From Prochlorococcus sp. AG-363-C20 (GTDB lineage: Bacteria > Cyanobacteriota > Cyanobacteriia > PCC-6307 > Cyanobiaceae): a DNA stretch of 64,000 nucleotides. Position 1 is the stretch's first letter, and each line of letters opens with the position of its first letter. Below are positions 58,371 to 64,000 of this stretch, one piece after another. The stretch covers positions 1-64,000 of the forward strand of contig QCFI01000002.1 in assembly GCA_003280295.1 (NCBI GenBank), in the 5' to 3' direction. The translations under genes and the position numbers were made by a program. The notes under the pieces were generated by a model. It searched no databases. It saw only the letters and a list, made by a program, of their open reading frames with translations, and was not told where the DNA came from.

Positions 58371-59209
58371 AGAGCCAACCTTTGCCAAATAAGCTAACCA
58401 AACTACAAATCAAAAAAGTCAATGGTCTTATTGACCTTGTAGCTCAACGACAACTGATAGATTTTGGAAATATCATCTCTGATATAAAGGCTGATGGGAC
58501 TTTAATTACAAGCTGTGATAGATGGAGCGACGCCACGATAGTTAAAGGTCTCTCAACAATTACGTCAAAAGAAGGTGTTCTAAGTGAAGAAGGGTGTCAA
58601 AAAGTTCCTAATTCTTCAGCCTACTGGGTTGTAGATCCTTTAGATGGGACAACGAACTTTGCTGCTGGAATCCCTTATTGGGCAATTTCAATGGCTCGTT
58701 TTGTAGACGGGAAACCAGAAACAGCTTTTTTAGATGTGCCAGCCCTGAAGAAAAGAATCCTTGCTATTCGTGGACAAGGAGTTTGGTTAAATGGAAAACA
58801 ACTTACCAATCAAAGTCGCCTATCTTCTAAAAGTGCTTGTGTTTCACTTTGTAGTCGTTCTATTCGAATTCTACAACGAAGGCCTGAAAAACCTTTTCCA
58901 GGCAAAATTCGTTTACTGGGTGTATCAAGTTTAAATATGATAGGTGTTGCAATTGGTCAGACAATTGCCGCATTAGAAGCTACTCCCAAAATTTGGGATC
59001 TAGCATCTGCATGGCTCATCCTTTCTGAACTTGATTGTTCTATTAAATGGTTAGATTTAGACCCGTCAAATCTTAAAGCGGGTCAAGATTTAACAACAAC
59101 AAGTTTTCCTGTCTTAACTGCTAGCTCTGTATACGAATTAGAAAGGTTAATGCCATGGGGAGAAATCTTAATGAGCAGCTGGGTTGATATTCAAGACCAT
59201 ATCAATTAA
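58367..59209 (+). CDS. Inositol monophosphatase family phosphatase
   Basis: This 280-residue protein has the metal-binding motifs of the FIG/IMPase superfamily: ISDIKADGTLITSCDRW near residue 35, LSEEG (Glu metal ligand) near residue 70, DPLDGTTNFAAGIPYW near residue 88, and WDLASAWLILSE near residue 210. Candidate substrates are inositol-1-phosphate, 3'-phosphoadenosine-5'-phosphate or a fructose bisphosphate. Its start overlaps the TolC stop (ATGA), so the two are translationally coupled. Confidence 0.88.
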   Translation: MKSQPLPNKLTKLQIKKVNGLIDLVAQRQLIDFGNIISDIKADGTLITSCDRWSDATIVKGLSTITSKEGVLSEEGCQKVPNSSAYWVVDPLDGTTNFAAGIPYWAISMARFVDGKPETAFLDVPALKKRILAIRGQGVWLNGKQLTNQSRLSSKSACVSLCSRSIRILQRRPEKPFPGKIRLLGVSSLNMIGVAIGQTIAALEATPKIWDLASAWLILSELDCSIKWLDLDPSNLKAGQDLTTTSFPVLTASSVYELERLMPWGEILMSSWVDIQDHIN

Positions 59210-59318
59210 ATATATAAAAATCTACTAAAGAATTAGATTAAAAGATTGATCTTCTTTAATATAAATCAGTCAAAAGTTGAAACAAGCGTTATAAATGGTC
59301 GTGTTTAGTTAATAAAAG

Positions 59319-60260
59319 GTGGCACTTCGTTGGAAGCACAAAGCAAGATCTGTTTTGTTGAGTTTGTGGCGTGCATACGAACGCTGGACACAATGTGATT
59401 GTGTCGATCTAAGTGCTGCTTTTGCCTATTACACACTTCAATCATTCTTCCCAATCCTGTTAATCTCACTTTCTGTCGCCTCTTGGTTTTTAGGCCGACA
59501 AAATGGTTTAGACCAGCAAATTATAAGTTTTACAGCTCAGATATTGCCTCCTTCAGTAGTTGGTCTAGTTGATACAACCTTAGTAAAACTTGTAAATCAA
59601 GGCTTCGGGGCTGGCCTACTAGGTGCAATGTTTCTTATGGTCACAGCTGGCAATGCCTATTTAACTTTGCAAAGAGGAACCGATCGCCTTTGGGAAGATG
59701 TTTTACCTCCGCAAAAAGTTCCAACTACATTTCAAGTGCAAGCTTTCCGATTCATAAGAAGCAGAGTAGAAGCCTTTGTAGTAGTTCTTTTAGTTGGGAT
59801 ATTAGTAGTTATTGACCAGATCAGTGCAAATGTTCGAATGATTCCTGGAGCTGTCTTAGACGACCTAAGCGTTACAAGCCCATGGCTTGCAAAGTCATTA
59901 TCAAGTTTCCCAGTAATCCAAGTAGGACAATTCATAATTCCTGTGCTTGGACTATCAATAATGGCATTATTGCTTCAAGCATTGCTTCCAAGTCGAAGAG
60001 TTCCTCTGAAGCCACTTGTACCTGGGGCACTATTAATAGGGACTCTTTTAACGGTTCTAAATCTCACAGTAAGCAGGAGTATCCTTTCGCTGGGAGCACG
60101 CTTCCAAGCTTACGGATTCATTGGTGGAGTTTTAGTGCTAACCCTTTGGGTTTGGATGATAGGTGTAATTATTTATTTTGGACAATGCTGGAGCGTGGTC
60201 CTAGCGAGTATGCCTTTTCATCGGCAGGGAGATCACTACTCTCAAAAACGCATAAAATAG
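59319..60260 (+). CDS. YihY/BrkB-family membrane protein
   Basis: A polytopic protein of 313 residues with the BrkB pattern: DLSAAFAYYTLQSFFPILLISLSVASWFLG at the start, an amphipathic loop, then FGAGLLGAMFLMVTAGNAYLTLQRGTDRLW, FIIPVLGLSIMALLLQALLPSRRVPLKPLVPGAL and RFQAYGFIGGVLVLTLWVWMIGVIIYFGQCWSVVL. It was once named RNase BN, but transport is more likely. The start is GTG at 59319. A zinc-ribbon membrane protein follows. Confidence 0.87.
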   Translation: MALRWKHKARSVLLSLWRAYERWTQCDCVDLSAAFAYYTLQSFFPILLISLSVASWFLGRQNGLDQQIISFTAQILPPSVVGLVDTTLVKLVNQGFGAGLLGAMFLMVTAGNAYLTLQRGTDRLWEDVLPPQKVPTTFQVQAFRFIRSRVEAFVVVLLVGILVVIDQISANVRMIPGAVLDDLSVTSPWLAKSLSSFPVIQVGQFIIPVLGLSIMALLLQALLPSRRVPLKPLVPGALLIGTLLTVLNLTVSRSILSLGARFQAYGFIGGVLVLTLWVWMIGVIIYFGQCWSVVLASMPFHRQGDHYSQKRIK

Positions 60261-60296
60261 AGTTAAATTACTCAAAATTCTTTTACTAAGAGTGAG

Positions 60297-60644
60297 ATGA
60301 CTAGGTCTTCTCCCATACTCTGGTTGACTCTAATAATAATTTTGCTATTGCCTACTGCTGCTGGAAGGTTTCTACTCGATCTGGCAGGTGGATTTATACT
60401 TATTTTATTAATATTGCCATTTTTGGTCACTGGAATTGGTTGGTTAGGTTGGCGTTTTCTTCAAACTAAATTAATACAATGTGAGGTATGTGGTTCAAGC
60501 ATTATTAACACCTCCAATCAATGTCCAGTATGTGGGGCCAATTTATCTGAACAAAACAAAACTAAAGATTCCACTTCCTCTTTCGATAACTCTATTCCAG
60601 CAAGCTCAGCAACTATTGATATTATCGCCAAAGATGCCGAATGA
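60297..60644 (+). CDS. Small membrane protein with C-terminal zinc ribbon
   Basis: The 115-residue protein has two hydrophobic segments (LTLIIILLLPTAAGRFLLDL and ILILLILPFLVTGIGWLGWRFL). A zinc ribbon follows (CEVCGSSIINTSNQCPVCGANL, CxxC-x9-CxxC, about 62-82), with an acidic Ser-rich tail. The orientation places the zinc ribbon in the cytoplasm if the helices form a hairpin. Function is unknown. It lies 36 bp after the BrkB-like gene. Confidence 0.75.
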   Translation: MTRSSPILWLTLIIILLLPTAAGRFLLDLAGGFILILLILPFLVTGIGWLGWRFLQTKLIQCEVCGSSIINTSNQCPVCGANLSEQNKTKDSTSSFDNSIPASSATIDIIAKDAE

Positions 60645-60694
60645 ATATTATATATAGTCAGTGAGAGTAAGTTTAGGAACTCATTTAAATTCTT

Positions 60695-61015
60695 TTAATG
60701 TTTAATAGTTTCTGGATCTAACTCAATCACTTCTTGTTCAACATTATTGAGCAAGCTATCACAGTGATCAAGATAAATCTTTCCTTGCAAATAATATTGT
60801 TGAAGTTCTTCTAAGGGTACTGTGTCTTTTTGTAAGTTCTCTAAAAGAAGATCAAGAGCTTTTAATGATTCTTCATAGCTTAAAAGTGATATTTCATTCT
60901 TCCACTTATTAATCATATTTTTCAATAAAATTGTTTTTTTCGGATTATTGACTTCGTTAGTGATTTTAGGTGAGTTACTTTTCGAGGTGGCTTTAGAGTC
61001 TTCATTCTTTCTCAT
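60695..61015 (-). CDS. xseB: Exodeoxyribonuclease VII small subunit
   Basis: The small subunit of exonuclease VII supports XseA in degrading single-stranded DNA. The core is in the C-terminal half: SYEESLKALDLLLENLQKDTVPLEELQQYYLQGKIYLDHCDSLLNNVEQEV. The N-terminal 40 residues are a basic, variable extension. I prefer the ATG at 61015; the track's start at 61033 is a TTG overlapping the xseA stop. It follows xseA with almost no gap. Confidence 0.9.
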   Translation of the reverse strand: MRKNEDSKATSKSNSPKITNEVNNPKKTILLKNMINKWKNEISLLSYEESLKALDLLLENLQKDTVPLEELQQYYLQGKIYLDHCDSLLNNVEQEVIELDPETIKH

Positions 61016-61029
61016 TCTAGGAACAGCAA

Positions 61030-62184
61030 TCAATGAATTTTATCTACTCTTGAATCAAAGTGCCCATCACTCAATTGAATAATTAGTTTTTCTTGTTCAG
61101 CAATGTCATGAATACTGTGTATTGGTCTTCCAAAGCAATTTCGAACTATTGAAAAACCTCGGGAGAGCCAACGTTCGGGAGACAGAGCTTTTAAGAGTTG
61201 ATACTTCTGAATCAAAGTTTCTCTCTTCTTTTGAATCAGTGATACCGGTGATTGAATTTCCCAAACTTTAGTTCTATCTAATAATCGTTGCCGTTCCCTA
61301 CGAATCAACCAAATAAAATAATCATTTAAGCGTTCTCTCCTCTGCAAGCAATTATCTTGAGCAGTCTTCAAACTAGGCAATAAGTCGACAATGGCAGCAG
61401 TAGGTGTAGCAGCTCGATGATCAGCAACAAGATCCGCAACAGTCAAATCATCCTCATGACCCAAACCAGTAACAACTGGTACTGGGAAATGAGCCAATTC
61501 TCTGCATAGCTCTTCATTATCAAACGACATTAAGTCTTCTCTGCTACCTCCTCCTCTCGCAATCACAATGGCTTCAATTGCTAATACTTTTAAAGAGCTT
61601 GACAAACTCTTTAATACAGATTGAATTTTTTTCGCCCCAGATCCCTGTACAGAAATAGGAATGATAAATAATCTTGTTAAAGGCCAGCGTTCTTTTGCAG
61701 TCCTTAGCATATCTGAAAGAGCAGAGCTAGGTACACTAGTAAGAATGCCTATAGATTTTGGATATCCAGGCAATGCTCTGCGTCTTCCTACATCAATCAA
61801 ACCTTCTTTCAAAAGTAAAGCTTTAACAATCTCAAACTGACGCAAGACAGTTGAAATGCTGGGGCGAAGATCTAACACCTGAACAACCAGGTTTGCCCGA
61901 AGCTCCCAGAAATTCAACTTCCCAACAACAACAATTCCATCTCCTTCACTGGGTCTAAAAGCAATTTTTTGCAGTTGTGAACTCCAAACAACAGCAGTAA
62001 TACTCGCTTCCCCATCGCTCAAAGAGAGCCATAAATGTCCTTTCTTTAACTGTGACTTTGAGACAGAGGCAGTTAACAAAAAGCGAGGAGCAAAGCCTCT
62101 TTCCAAAAGGGTTCCAATAGCTTTATTAAGCTCTCGTACCGAGTAATTTGGTAGGGAGTCAATGTTCAAGGCGGCGATAAGCAA
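61030..62184 (-). CDS. xseA: Exodeoxyribonuclease VII large subunit
   Basis: XseA has an N-terminal OB-fold (NYSVRELNKAIGTLLERGFAPRFLL, LWLSLSDGEASITAVVWSS). The catalytic domain contains IGILTSVPSSALSDML, IARGGGSREDLMSFDNEELCRELAHFPVPVVTGLGHEDDLTVADLVADHRAATPTAA, the signature of the nuclease. Length 384 is normal. The frame opens with a TTG at 62184; another TTG at 62169 (LNIDSLPN) is possible. The upstream small gene overlaps by 26 bp, so coupled translation is likely. Confidence 0.92.
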   Translation of the reverse strand: MLIAALNIDSLPNYSVRELNKAIGTLLERGFAPRFLLTASVSKSQLKKGHLWLSLSDGEASITAVVWSSQLQKIAFRPSEGDGIVVVGKLNFWELRANLVVQVLDLRPSISTVLRQFEIVKALLLKEGLIDVGRRRALPGYPKSIGILTSVPSSALSDMLRTAKERWPLTRLFIIPISVQGSGAKKIQSVLKSLSSSLKVLAIEAIVIARGGGSREDLMSFDNEELCRELAHFPVPVVTGLGHEDDLTVADLVADHRAATPTAAIVDLLPSLKTAQDNCLQRRERLNDYFIWLIRRERQRLLDRTKVWEIQSPVSLIQKKRETLIQKYQLLKALSPERWLSRGFSIVRNCFGRPIHSIHDIAEQEKLIIQLSDGHFDSRVDKIH

Positions 62185-62344
62185 ACCCCCAATAAATGCA
62201 GATCATTAGGCTTATGGCACTTAATAGTTGACCCCAAAAATGATCTAGTTGAGTTGAAGTAATTACAAAAGTCAAAAGAGCACTACTAATCAAACGAGCC
62301 CCATCTCGCCGATTACTCACAAAAAACCTTGTCACAGCCAACAT
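62159..62344 (-). CDS. Small two-helix membrane protein upstream of xseA
   Basis: The ORF gives 61 residues with a basic N-terminus (FVSNRRDGARLISS) and hydrophobic segments (ALLTFVITST, LLSAISLMICIYWGFAY). I do not recognise a family. It overlaps the xseA start by 26 bp in another frame and begins with an ATG, which favours a real gene. It belongs to the minus-strand run hli - this gene - xseA - xseB. Confidence 0.55.
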   Translation of the reverse strand: MLAVTRFFVSNRRDGARLISSALLTFVITSTQLDHFWGQLLSAISLMICIYWGFAYRRLEH

Positions 62345-62466
62345 AAAGAGTTATATAACTACTCTCGCTGACAATAGAGAAAATGCATATGTCTCCAAAA
62401 GCTTCTCAACAAAACTAATTCTGAACAAGTTGTTCAAGATTGTCGCTATACAAGGAACTTTGGCAG

Positions 62467-62613
62467 TTAGCCAAGGCCTATTTGACCAAGAATGCCTTGC
62501 CCAGTGAGCAGTTCTGTGCTCAATCCAATCAGAATACCCATCATTGCCAAGCGACCATTCCATTTCTCTGCAAAATTAACGAATCCAAAACGAGGCTGAA
62601 TACTCTGAGGCAT
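62467..62613 (-). CDS. hli: High-light-inducible protein (Hli/Scp)
   Basis: This 48-codon gene is missing from the ORF track, whose frame at 62351-62563 is a shadow. I translated it from the ATG at 62613. The protein starts MPQSIQPRFGFVNFAEKW and has the chlorophyll-binding motif EKWNGRLAMMGILIGL, the ExxNxRxAM helix of the LHC superfamily. It ends TGQGILGQIGLG. Hli proteins bind chlorophyll and carotenoid and protect photosystems; Prochlorococcus encodes many. Short members of this class end soon after the first helix, as here. Confidence 0.92.
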   Translation of the reverse strand: MPQSIQPRFGFVNFAEKWNGRLAMMGILIGLSTELLTGQGILGQIGLG

Positions 62614-62806
62614 GAAAGCTTTTTTTGATTATTGATACTAACAAAAACATAAAACAACTTTCTATCAAGAAAACATTGAATACAAAGTTGTGTTTCTCAA
62701 TTAAAAACTAGGTTTCACTCCTTAATTTTTGAAAAAAGTCTAAATTTTGATTTAAAGCATAAACAGTCAATAAATCCTAAATAAACATTGCCCTAAACCT
62801 AACCTT
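62614..62806. other. hli upstream region
   Basis: AT-rich, no ORF. It should carry the hli promoter on the minus strand. CAACTTT and AAAGTTG flank a 22-base spacer (62668-62703), but the hairpin is weak. No convincing HLR1 pair (RpaB-binding direct repeats) is seen. Confidence 0.4.
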
Positions 62807-63194
62807 TCAACGGACATGTCTTGCCCCATCGACTGGGCAATATTCCTCTCCTGTGAGCTCTTCATAAATAATTGCTGGCAAACCTGTCTCAAACATAGTT
62901 TGCAAAGCTTCTTTAAGAAGAGGATTCCAGCCACCTGTACTCACCTTTCCATGACGAACTGTCCAATCCCATGTTCCTTGTAAGTCCCTTGGTATGCGAC
63001 CCTCTCTATCCCTCCTGGCCACTAAATCAAGAGACTCGACCAAACCTACTTGAATTGGTTTTTTTCCATATGCAGGGGTGAGACTTAACTCAAGCCTTAC
63101 TGGATCTTCCTTTAATAGCCTCAAGCGAAACCTGGGGGGGCAATTTCACAGTTTTTAGAACTGCAACAACAATGCGGGTTCTTTGTTCCAACAT
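62807..63194 (-). pseudogene. Conserved hypothetical gene split by a frame change at a C7 run
   Basis: The track gives 105 residues from a TTG at 63124. A better start is the ATG at 63194, preceded by AAGAGGAG. This gives MLEQRTRIVVAVLKTVKLPP and then hits a run of seven C (63134-63140 on the plus strand as G7). Removing one C joins the two frames into PPRFRLRLLKEDPVRLELSL and a single protein of about 128 residues. The downstream part contains QGTWDWTVRHGKVSTGGWNP and GLPAIIYEELTGEEYCP. I do not recognise the family. The change may be a sequencing error, a real mutation, or slippage that keeps the gene working. Confidence 0.6.
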
Positions 63195-63247
63195 TTACTC
63201 CTCTTATGAGTCATATGATGTACCCATGTGGGCACTCTCTACCTAAC

Positions 63248-63523
63248 TTATTCAGCAGAGGTTTCTGCCGACTTAGGCGGATCAATATCTTCAGAAAAGC
63301 GCACCGTCAACAATTCCTCATCTGTAATTCGACCATCTTTATCCAAAAGCTCTGGGTGAATAGTTAAACGTCCAGTCCGATCTTCCTCAGTATTGCTCCT
63401 TTTTTTTGAGCTAGTTGACTGTCCCTGCTCACTCCAAAAAGCTTTACCCATCACACGAAATGCCTGCCATAGCAACAATAAAACGGAAAGAACATATAAA
63501 AAGATGAAAATGAAGTTCAGCAT
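63248..63523 (-). CDS. DUF2973-like membrane-anchored protein
   Basis: This 91-residue protein starts with a hydrophobic helix (FIFIFLYVLSVLLLLWQAF). A short polar linker follows, then an acidic domain: TGRLTIHPELLDKDGRITDEELLTVRFSED. The last segment fits the DUF2973 pattern found in cyanobacteria. Function is unknown. It is the first gene of a minus-strand group with the frameshifted gene 53 bp downstream. Confidence 0.72.
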   Translation of the reverse strand: MLNFIFIFLYVLSVLLLLWQAFRVMGKAFWSEQGQSTSSKKRSNTEEDRTGRLTIHPELLDKDGRITDEELLTVRFSEDIDPPKSAETSAE

Positions 63524-63833
63524 GTCGACGTTGTTAACAAAAAAAAGGCATTAGCTCTAATCAAAAATTGTATTCATCATGGCTTGCTCTTGGCATATGC
63601 TGCATACCCCTATCTTAATGCCTCAAACAAACAGACCCCAAAAGTCGAAGAACAAAATACAAGCATCCATCTGTCACATTATTTTATAAAGAGCCATTTG
63701 TAGCTCTTAAAAAAATGCTCCTTGATTAAAATTGTAAATAATGTTGTATATAAAAACCAAACCAATATCAAAAGGTTTAAAAAGTTTAAATGTTTTTACA
63801 AAAAGCTCTGAGAAATAGTTTCTAACAAAGCAC
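63524..63833. other. Intergenic region before the right-edge ORF
   Basis: AT-rich and non-coding as far as I can see. No tRNA, strong hairpin or repeat is visible. It probably holds divergent promoters for the DUF2973 gene and the ORF starting at 63834. Confidence 0.4.
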
Positions 63834-64000
63834 ATGCTTAATCAATCAAACAAAACACTCAAAGTAGATATAGGAGTAATCGAAAAAAGTAGGCAAATTT
63901 TTAAATTGTCTGTCCTAGTATTATTTGGTGCTATTGGGTTGTGCTATATCCCATCCTCTAATAAAATCATCTCTACCCCAATCAAAGCAGAAACTTTATA
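63834..64000 (+). CDS. N-terminal part of a membrane or secreted protein, cut by the window edge
   Basis: An ATG at 63834 opens a frame of 55 codons that runs off the right edge. It starts with a polar stretch (MLNQSNKTLKVDIGVIEKSRQIF). A hydrophobic segment follows (LSVLVLFGAIGLCYIP) that could be a signal anchor or a long signal peptide. The rest (STPIKAETL) is polar. It is too short for a family call. Confidence 0.5.
   Translation, partial: MLNQSNKTLKVDIGVIEKSRQIFKLSVLVLFGAIGLCYIPSSNKIISTPIKAETL

Noticed and set aside
62351-62563. 70-residue minus-strand ORF in the track
   Set aside because: It is a shadow of the hli gene in another frame; the hli frame has the ExxNxRxAM motif and a proper start.
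62640-62720. HLR1-type RpaB sites upstream of hli
   Set aside because: TTGTATT and TTTTCTT elements are present but spacing and sequence do not match the direct-repeat consensus.

Overview
The window is a gene-dense, AT-rich cyanobacterial chromosome segment. It carries NDH-1 subunits (ndhD, ndhF, ndhM, ndhO) and a Crr7-like protein, the poly-cis carotenoid genes (crtP, crtB, crtQ), plastid-type ycf genes (ycf3, ycf34, ycf33/DUF751), rbcR, both OmpR-type regulators rpaA and rpaB, a high-light-inducible (Hli) protein and an SLH porin. Protein sequences, compact operons and base composition point to a marine picocyanobacterium, most likely Prochlorococcus of a low-light type. The strain assignment is inference; no database search was possible. 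I see no insertion sequence, phage, CRISPR array or plasmid functions, so most of the window reads as core genome.

Layout. 1-8.3 kb: end of a sugar-nucleotide transferase gene, scpA, ndhD, ndhF, an NnrU/Z-ISO-like membrane protein, divergent rbcR, then DUF3172-ndhM. 8.4-12.5 kb: crtP-crtB, an RRM protein and the CCA enzyme. 12.5-18.2 kb: ycf34, tsaB and a lipid cluster (plsC, fabD, fabH, plsX) running from rpaB. 18.3-25.1 kb: radA, ycf3, a copper P-type ATPase, tmk, holB and rpaA. 25.1-26.9 kb: tRNA-Asn, a lone ECF-type ATPase, a UPF0367 protein and a compact transcription unit that looks like a structured RNA or a leader peptide. 26.9-31.3 kb: three membrane glycosyltransferase genes, the most accessory-looking part. 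31.6-38.6 kb: porin, cysK, a J-domain protein, ndhO, a TIGR01777 epimerase, an LpxB-like protein, a TPR protein and an A-type Fe-S carrier. 38.7-43.9 kb: crtQ, an SRPBCC protein, hemD, a family 3 glycosidase, rbfA and DUF751. 44.4-49.0 kb: crr7, aroK, a tandem-PTPS protein with a RibD-like reductase, a DUF482 protein, DUF4346 and a tiny PetL-like membrane protein. 49.1-60.6 kb: rimO, a VKOR-thioredoxin fusion, nadB, DUF3120, uppP, a DUF512 radical SAM protein, a TolC-like channel, an inositol phosphatase-like protein, a BrkB-like protein and a zinc-ribbon membrane protein. 60.7-64 kb: xseB, xseA, small membrane proteins, hli, a gene broken at a C7 run, DUF2973 and a truncated ORF at the edge.

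Functionally the window links photosynthetic electron flow (NDH-1, PSI assembly, a cytochrome b6f candidate), carotenoid synthesis, light and redox regulation (RpaA, RpaB, RbcR), membrane lipid synthesis, and envelope biogenesis (UppP, glycosyltransferases, porin, TolC). The least explained items are the 26.65-26.84 kb RNA/leader-peptide unit, the C7 frameshift gene, the tandem-PTPS/RibD-like pair, the N-terminal extension of PlsX, and several genes of 30-50 codons missing from the ORF track.
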